Source: Anoxybacterium sp963668245
Lineage (GTDB): Bacteria; Bacillota; Clostridia; Peptostreptococcales; Anaerovoracaceae
Direction: 5' to 3'
DNA: 64,000 bases
Assembly: GCA_963668245.2 (NCBI GenBank)
Contig: OY764195.2
Coordinates: forward strand, 1,922,001 to 1,986,000
Part shown: piece after piece, positions 59,499-64,000 of the stretch
Numbering within the stretch: position 1 is the first letter of the stretch
Layout: every line of letters starts with the position of its first letter
Made by a program: the position numbers and the translations under genes
The notes under the pieces: model-generated
Database searches by the model: none
What the model was told of the DNA's origin: nothing
Seen by the model: only the letters and a program-made list of their open reading frames with translations

Positions 59499-60434
59499 AT
59501 GGACAAACAGGGTAAAGTTGTAATTCTAGGTGCTGGTCATGTTGGCTCCCATTGTGGGATGGCACTTGCCTGGCGAGGGATATTTAAAGAAATCGTTCTA
59601 GTTGATAAAGAATCATCAAAGGCAAAAGCCCAAGCAATGGATATAGCAGATGCACTTACGTTTCCACCTACGGGTGTGATCGTACGGGATGGAGTCTATG
59701 AGGATTGTGCTGATGCGGACATCGTGGTGATTGCCATTGGTGAACCAAGAAAACCAGGACAAACAAGATTAGACCTCTTGGAGAGTTCTGCTGTGATGGT
59801 TAAAGATTTAATCGAAACGTTAAAGAGGATGAATATCAATGGAATTGTGATTTCTATTACAAATCCTGCTGATATTGTTGCCGATTATGTTCGCAAGGGA
59901 CTGGGTATGAATCGTACACGTGCTTTTGGAACGGGAACACTACTGGATACAGCAAGATTGATTCGGATTTTATCAGAACATACAGGAGTAGATAGAGATA
60001 AAATAAAAGCTTTTTCACTGGGAGAACACGGTGATTCGTCTATGATTCCGTTTTCAAATATAGTGATAGATGAAAATGGGTTTGATGCTTATCAAAGTTT
60101 AAACGAAGAAGAAATATTGACCCAAACGAGAATGACTGGTATGGATATTATCAATGGCAAGTTTTCAACAGAGTTTGGGATAGGCCAAGCCTTATCGGAA
60201 TTATGTAAAGCAATTTTACTGGATGAAAAAAGAGTATTTCCTTTATCCGTATTGCTTGAAGGTGAGTTTGGTCAGAAGGATGTCCATTGTGGTGTACCAT
60301 GTCGAGTTGGTAGAAGTGGCATTGAGGAGATTATAAAGATTCCAATGACTGAAAAGGAATTAGCGCAATTTGATGATTCGTGTCAGGTAATAAAAAAGCA
60401 TATTGAAAGGGTGCAGCAGGTTGCACCAATGTAA
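59499..60434 (+). CDS. Lactate/malate dehydrogenase-family 2-hydroxyacid dehydrogenase
   Basis: A 311-aa NAD-dependent enzyme of the LDH/MDH family that interconverts 2-oxo acids and L-2-hydroxy acids. The Rossmann motif is VVILGAGHVGSH with the NAD-selecting Asp in VLVDKE. Catalytic residues are Arg90 (TRLDL), Asn122 (ITNPADIV), Asp150 and Arg153 (LLDTARL), and His177 (GEHGD). Position 102 of LDH numbering, Gln in lactate dehydrogenases, is Arg84 here (EPRKPG), as in malate dehydrogenases, while the rest resembles LDH. The true substrate is therefore open. It is the first gene behind a Trp-type T-box and ahead of trpXYZ, which suggests an aromatic 2-oxo acid such as indolepyruvate, or a role in amino-acid fermentation. 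Confidence 0.9.
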   Translation: MDKQGKVVILGAGHVGSHCGMALAWRGIFKEIVLVDKESSKAKAQAMDIADALTFPPTGVIVRDGVYEDCADADIVVIAIGEPRKPGQTRLDLLESSAVMVKDLIETLKRMNINGIVISITNPADIVADYVRKGLGMNRTRAFGTGTLLDTARLIRILSEHTGVDRDKIKAFSLGEHGDSSMIPFSNIVIDENGFDAYQSLNEEEILTQTRMTGMDIINGKFSTEFGIGQALSELCKAILLDEKRVFPLSVLLEGEFGQKDVHCGVPCRVGRSGIEEIIKIPMTEKELAQFDDSCQVIKKHIERVQQVAPM

Positions 60435-60482
60435 AAAACAAATCGTTATTGAATAAAATTGGCAAAGAAAGAGAGAAGGATT

Positions 60483-61514
60483 ATGAAACTGATGAAAAAA
60501 ATAATGTTATTTACTACAGTAATCGCTATGATGGCAATTGGATTTAGTGGATGTGGAAACAGTGCTGATGATGGTGCGGCTACAGGTGATGAAGCCCAGG
60601 CAACCACTTACAAGGTTGCAATTGTTCAACCAATGAGTCATACTTCATTGGATCAAATTCGTGACACTATTATTTCGGAACTGGATGGTTCTGGATACAA
60701 CTTTGAAATCAAAACACTAAATGCAAATGGTGATACTTCTGCCCTTGCTACCATTTTACAAAATGTAAAAACAGAAGGTGTTGATATTGTCATTCCTATT
60801 GCAACACCAACGGCACAGAGTGCAAAAAGTGTATTTGATGGAGATGATACACCGATCGTATTCGCAGCAGTTTCAAATCCAGTTGCAGCTGGTTTGACTG
60901 GAGATGATTGTCAATATATCACTGGTGTTTCTAATAATATCCCTGCAGATGAAATTGTGAAATTGATTTCAAACTTCCAACCAAACTATGAAAAAATTGG
61001 ATTCTTATACACCTCGAGTGAAACGAACTCTGTAGCAACAATTGGGGCGGCAAAGGAATATTGCGATGCAAACGGAATTGCATATGAGGAAGCTTCAATC
61101 GCAAATCTTTCTGAGTTACAGGCAGCAGTAAACAGCTTAATCTCAAAGGGCGTTGATGCACTTTACACTGGAAATGATAATTCGATTGCATCAGCAATGC
61201 CTACTTACATTGATGCTGCATATAGCAAACAAATCCCAGTTTACTGTGGTGCTGACTCGATGGTTGCGGATGGTGGATTTGCTACAATTGGTGTTGATTA
61301 TGTTCAACTTGGAAAGCAAGTAGCTGCTATGGTTGAAAAAGTGGCAAATGGAACAGCTCCTGCGGACATGCCATATGAGACCTTAAGTGACTATGCGAAG
61401 TTTGTAAATCTACAGGCCGCTGAGCGTATTGGTCTTTCGATTACAGATGAAATGATGGATGGGTTTAAAGTGCTCGTTGAAAAAGATGGAACGAGCCATT
61501 TCGGTGAACAATAG
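60483..61514 (+). CDS. trpX: ABC transporter substrate-binding lipoprotein, TrpX type
   Basis: A 343-aa lipoprotein of the 'ABC_sub_bind' family. The signal peptide with lipobox GFSGC lies at residues 5-23; an Asp/Ala-rich linker follows, then two lobes (YKVAIVQPMSHTSLDQIRD, IVIPIATPTAQSAKSVF, PIVFAAVSNPVAAGL, TGVSNNIPADEIVKLI, ALYTGNDNSIASAMP, GFATIGVDYVQLGKQVA). Relatives named TrpX are linked by T-box regulons to tryptophan or tyrosine uptake. The start at 60483 has GAGAGAAGGA upstream; an earlier in-frame TTG at 60459 is less likely. Confidence 0.85.
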   Translation: MKLMKKIMLFTTVIAMMAIGFSGCGNSADDGAATGDEAQATTYKVAIVQPMSHTSLDQIRDTIISELDGSGYNFEIKTLNANGDTSALATILQNVKTEGVDIVIPIATPTAQSAKSVFDGDDTPIVFAAVSNPVAAGLTGDDCQYITGVSNNIPADEIVKLISNFQPNYEKIGFLYTSSETNSVATIGAAKEYCDANGIAYEEASIANLSELQAAVNSLISKGVDALYTGNDNSIASAMPTYIDAAYSKQIPVYCGADSMVADGGFATIGVDYVQLGKQVAAMVEKVANGTAPADMPYETLSDYAKFVNLQAAERIGLSITDEMMDGFKVLVEKDGTSHFGEQ

Positions 61515-61528
61515 AAAAGAGAATAATA

Positions 61529-62479
61529 ATGCAGTATTATGATATGTTGATTTCCGCTTTGGGTCAAGGTGCAATATATGCACCTATGGCCCTGGGTGTT
61601 TTTATCGCCTTTCGAATTTTAAATACGCCAGATTTAACGATTGATGGTAGTTTTGTATTTGGTATGACAGTATGCGCGGTGGTAACGATAAGTGGCCATC
61701 CGATTTTTGCTATTTTTGCTGGTGTGATCGCTGGTATGATTGCGGGAATGGTTACAGGTATCTTACAGACTTCGCTCCGTATCAATCCGATTTTATCTGG
61801 TATTTTAACGATGACAGGACTCTATACTGTCAATTATATGGTGCTTGGAGGACAAGCAAACTTATATTTACAAAGGATGGAACTCAATGAAAGTGGTGTG
61901 GAAGTGCCAGTAGCAAGCAGGACAATCTATAAGATGATGAGCAGTGTATTTGGAGCTGGTGAGAGTACTTCTTTGATTCTTTCTGCTTTAATCGTCTGCC
62001 TAATTTCTGTATTGCTGATTGTTTTCTTTAAAACACGTCCCGGTATGGCGATTCGTGCTACTGGTGATAATGAAGAAATGGTAAGGTCTTCTTCTATTAA
62101 TGCAGATATGACAAGAACCATCGGAATCATGATTGCCAATGGTCTGGTGGCTTTATCAGGTGCAATGCTCTGCCAACAACAACGATATGCAGATTTAGGC
62201 TGTGGAAATGGAATGCTAGTTGTTGGTCTTGCTTCTGTTATTATTGGACAAGCACTGTTTGGAAAAAGGGGAGTCACAATAGGGATTCTATCTGCCGTAT
62301 TTGGTTCTATTATATATAGAATGATTCTTCAATCAGCATATCAAATCGACATGCCGAGCTACATGGTAAAAATACTTTCGGCTCTTATTGTAACCATTGC
62401 ATTAGTATTGCCATTGCTCAAGGATAAGCATAAAGCAGCAAGGATAAGAAGAGCAGGAGATCGGGAGGCAGTGTCATGA
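61529..62479 (+). CDS. trpY: ABC transporter permease, TrpY type
   Basis: A 316-aa membrane protein with about eight hydrophobic helices of the branched-chain amino-acid/ribose permease superfamily. Stretches such as AFRILNTPDLTIDGSFVFG, LRINPILSGILTMTGLYTVN, TGDNEEMVRSSSINADMTRTIGIMIANGLVALSGAML and QQQRYADLGCGNGMLVVGLASVIIGQAL are typical of permeases paired with TrpX-like binding proteins. The last four bases overlap the ATPase gene. Confidence 0.88.
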   Translation: MQYYDMLISALGQGAIYAPMALGVFIAFRILNTPDLTIDGSFVFGMTVCAVVTISGHPIFAIFAGVIAGMIAGMVTGILQTSLRINPILSGILTMTGLYTVNYMVLGGQANLYLQRMELNESGVEVPVASRTIYKMMSSVFGAGESTSLILSALIVCLISVLLIVFFKTRPGMAIRATGDNEEMVRSSSINADMTRTIGIMIANGLVALSGAMLCQQQRYADLGCGNGMLVVGLASVIIGQALFGKRGVTIGILSAVFGSIIYRMILQSAYQIDMPSYMVKILSALIVTIALVLPLLKDKHKAARIRRAGDREAVS

Positions 62480-63276
62480 GCAAACAACTTTCTCTAATAC
62501 ATTTAAAAAAGAGTTTTGAGGCAGGTACCGCCAATGAAAAAATTGCCTTAAATGATTTTTCACTAGAGGTGGAACGAGGCGAATTCATAACGATTTTGGG
62601 GTCTAACGGTGCAGGAAAATCCACATTATTTAATGCAATCATGGGGCAGTTTATTACCGACAGTGGAAGAATCATCTTGGATGGAGAGGATATTACTTTT
62701 TGGAAAGATTTTAGAAGAGCTGCTAAAATCGGTTGTTTGTTTCAAAATCCACTACGAGGAACAGCACCGAACATGACCATTGAAGAAAATCTGGCGTTGG
62801 CATACACAAGACATGCAGCAAAATCATTTTTTGCGGTCAACAAAAAGGACTCGACGCATTTTCGTGAATTATTAGCCACTTTAGACTTAGGCCTTGAAAA
62901 TCGAATGAAAACAAAAATGGGCTTATTATCTGGTGGACAAAGACAAGCTGCATCTCTCTTGATGGCAACCATAGCAAAACCAAAGTTGCTTTTGCTCGAC
63001 GAGCATACAGCCGCACTTGATCCAGCAACTTCAGAAAAAGTTTTAAAAATAACGAGAGAGATTATTCATCAAAATCAACTGACTGCCTTGATGATTACTC
63101 ATGATATGCATCAAGCATTATCTTTTGGAAATCGAACAATAATGATGGATGGTGGAAGAATGATTCTGGATATTTATGGGAAGGAACGTGATGAGATGAA
63201 TCCTGGAAAGTTGGTAGATTTGTTTACCAATAAATCTGGGCATATGTTGTCTGATAGAACGCTACTTTCCATCTAA
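62476..63276 (+). CDS. trpZ: ABC transporter ATP-binding protein, TrpZ type
   Basis: A 266-aa ABC ATPase: Walker A GSNGAGKSTLFNAIMG, Q-loop LFQNPLRGTAPNMTIEENLALAYTR, signature LSGGQRQAASLLMA, Walker B LLLLDEHTAALDP (with His after DE), and H-loop MITHDMHQAL. It completes the TrpXYZ-type importer and is translationally coupled to the permease gene. A terminator lies about 135 bases downstream. Confidence 0.9.
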   Translation: MSKQLSLIHLKKSFEAGTANEKIALNDFSLEVERGEFITILGSNGAGKSTLFNAIMGQFITDSGRIILDGEDITFWKDFRRAAKIGCLFQNPLRGTAPNMTIEENLALAYTRHAAKSFFAVNKKDSTHFRELLATLDLGLENRMKTKMGLLSGGQRQAASLLMATIAKPKLLLLDEHTAALDPATSEKVLKITREIIHQNQLTALMITHDMHQALSFGNRTIMMDGGRMILDIYGKERDEMNPGKLVDLFTNKSGHMLSDRTLLSI

Positions 63277-63279
63277 AGG

Positions 63280-63300
63280 GAAACTTTCAGAGAAAGTTTC
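63280..63300 (+). repeat. Short hairpin after trpZ
   Basis: GAAACTTT and AAAGTTTC pair around a five-base loop just after the stop codon. No T run follows, so it may protect the mRNA 3' end rather than terminate. Confidence 0.5.
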
Positions 63301-63411
63301 AAACTGATTTGATTAATATCTGTATTTCTGTAATTGAAGAGTAGTTGTAACCTGCAAATGAAAGACAACCAAGAATGACAAAATAATAGCTTCGCATTTC
63401 AAAAAATAAGG

Positions 63412-63436
63412 GCTGTGGCTGATACCGCAGCTTTTT
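63412..63436 (+). terminator. Probable terminator of the ldh-trpXYZ operon
   Basis: GCTGTGG pairs with CCGCAGC (one G-U) around CTGATA, followed by TTTTT. The 110 bases between trpZ and this site show no gene. Confidence 0.8.
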
Positions 63437-63440
63437 CATA

Positions 63441-63469
63441 TTGACACGATGAAAGGGCAATGATAGTAT
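63441..63469 (+). promoter_or_regulatory. Sigma-A promoter of the cobalamin-riboswitch transcript
   Basis: TTGACA (63441-63446), 17 bases, TAGTAT (63464-63469), starting transcription near 63476, upstream of the riboswitch. Confidence 0.85.
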
Positions 63470-63499
63470 GTGATTAATTGAATCAATCATTGTTTGTTC

Positions 63500-63668
63500 T
63501 GTTTATATTACTATAAACAGCTAAGAGGGAAATAGGTGAAAATCCTGTGCGGTCCCGCCGCTGTAAGCGAGGAGTTCTGTCATTGTACAATCAAGTATGG
63601 TACACCACTGGGCAACTGGGAAGGTTTGATAAGAATGATGAATCGTGAGCCAGAAGACCTGCATCCAA
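63500..63668 (+). ncRNA. Cobalamin (B12) riboswitch
   Basis: Conserved blocks appear in order: AAGAGGGAAATAGGTGAAAATCC, then GCGGTCCCGCCGCTGTAA, then CCACTGGGCAACTGGGAAGG, and the B12 box GAGCCAGAAGACCTGC. The first block is given here in two joined pieces of the usual consensus. Binding of a cobalamin should switch off the downstream gene through the terminator at 63731. Confidence 0.95.
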
Positions 63669-63730
63669 TGTAGTAAAAGAATCCGACGGGTAATCGGAGT
63701 ACTTTTTCGTGATAATCCCAGTAAATACGG

Positions 63731-63757
63731 AACTGTGGCAGTAGCTACAGTTTTTTT
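63731..63757 (+). terminator. Riboswitch expression-platform terminator
   Basis: AACTGTGGC and GCTACAGTT form a 9-bp stem with one G-U pair and loop AGTA, followed by seven T. An alternative smaller hairpin, TCCGA/TCGGA, lies at about 63683-63699 and could be part of the switch. Confidence 0.85.
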
Positions 63758-63841
63758 GTTTGGAATAAACCGTTACTCATGTTCGGTTGTCACAAAGTAC
63801 CATTGCAGATCGGGAAATCAAAGTGTGAAAGTGGAGGACAA

Positions 63842-64000
63842 ATGGAAACAAAAATTACAAAATTTAAGAAAGTCATTGCATTTCTTTTAATCCAGCTCAT
63901 GGTAATCAGCGGTTTTGGGATAACTGGTTGGGGGAACACGATTGCGTATGCATCATCTGGAGTACCAACTACAGATGTAAGTACATCAATTACTATTACA
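63842..64000 (+). CDS. Secreted protein behind a B12 riboswitch (N terminus only)
   Basis: Only 53 codons are in the window. They encode a basic start (METKITKFKK), a hydrophobic core (VIAFLLIQLMVISGFGI) and a cleavage site near AYA-SSG, that is, a Sec signal peptide followed by a Ser/Thr-rich stretch. No cysteine lipobox is seen. GTGGAGG lies five bases upstream. Because a cobalamin riboswitch controls it, a role in scavenging or importing corrinoids, or a B12-independent replacement function, is likely; the family cannot be named from this fragment. Confidence 0.8.
   Translation, partial: METKITKFKKVIAFLLIQLMVISGFGITGWGNTIAYASSGVPTTDVSTSITIT

Noticed and set aside
59326..59523. Open frame of 65 codons inside the second T-box
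   Set aside because: It covers the T-box and terminator and overlaps the dehydrogenase start in another frame; no family resemblance.
1..64000. CRISPR arrays, insertion sequences, prophage or tRNA/rRNA genes
   Set aside because: No regularly spaced repeats, transposase, integrase or phage genes, and no tRNA- or rRNA-like sequence were found on reading both strands.

Overview
The window is a 64 kb piece of a low-GC Firmicutes chromosome, most likely an anaerobic Clostridia member. The evidence is PolC-type replication, the rimP-nusA-ylxR-ylxQ-infB-rbfA block, dnaG-rpoD, two T-box leaders, A+T-rich sigma-A promoters, iron-sulfur and molybdenum enzymes, and no aerobic respiratory genes. The species cannot be named from sequence alone. 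Nearly every gene is on the + strand; the exception is a znuC-znuB-zur block.

Layout. 1-7.5 kb: the end of dxr, rseP, ispG, an NfeD/SPFH membrane pair and polC. 7.7-16.2 kb: the transcription/translation operon rimP to ribF. 16.2-22.3 kb: an aromatic amino-acid operon (aroF, aroB, aroC, pheA, aroA) behind a T-box whose specifier reads Phe. It sits between ribF and rpsO-pnp, which are usually neighbours. 25-30.4 kb: a cell-surface module (MBOAT O-acyltransferase, DHHW/AlgJ-like partner, SLH-anchored phosphodiester glycosidase). 30.5-38.4 kb: an M16 peptidase, dut, dgt, dnaG, rpoD, a TrmK-Nif3 fusion and the RNase P RNA. 38.6-40.4 kb: an unknown protein and a ROK regulator with a palindromic operator candidate. 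40.4-48.7 kb: molybdenum cofactor genes mobB-moeA-mobA, then an unusual molybdoenzyme operon. 48.9-49.3 kb: two tiny zinc-ribbon proteins. 49.5-56.1 kb: a stressosome-like RsbR-S-T-X set joined to a hybrid histidine kinase and an HD-GYP response regulator. 56.1-59.1 kb: a divergent Zur/Znu zinc-uptake locus. 59.1-63.3 kb: a second T-box, read here as Trp-specific, in front of an LDH-family dehydrogenase and a TrpXYZ-type ABC transporter. 63.4-64 kb: a cobalamin riboswitch and the start of a secreted protein.

Most interesting points. (1) The molybdoenzyme operon joins a Mo-bis-MGD catalytic subunit and a four-cluster ferredoxin to a single-chain TorD-AsrA fusion and AsrB. This looks like a soluble NAD(P)H-driven reductase of unknown substrate, without AsrC or a membrane anchor. 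(2) PolC lacks the 3'-5' exonuclease domain that normally interrupts its PHP domain, yet all nine PHP metal ligands are kept. (3) The stressosome has an RsbS whose phosphoserine position is proline, and its neighbouring hybrid kinase starts with what looks like a degenerate RsbT-type ATPase domain. (4) The Trp T-box ties an LDH-like enzyme with a non-LDH specificity residue to aromatic amino-acid uptake. (5) TrmK and the Nif3-family protein are fused, but an internal Shine-Dalgarno and ATG remain at the junction.

All calls come from reading the sequence and from remembered family motifs. No database search was run.
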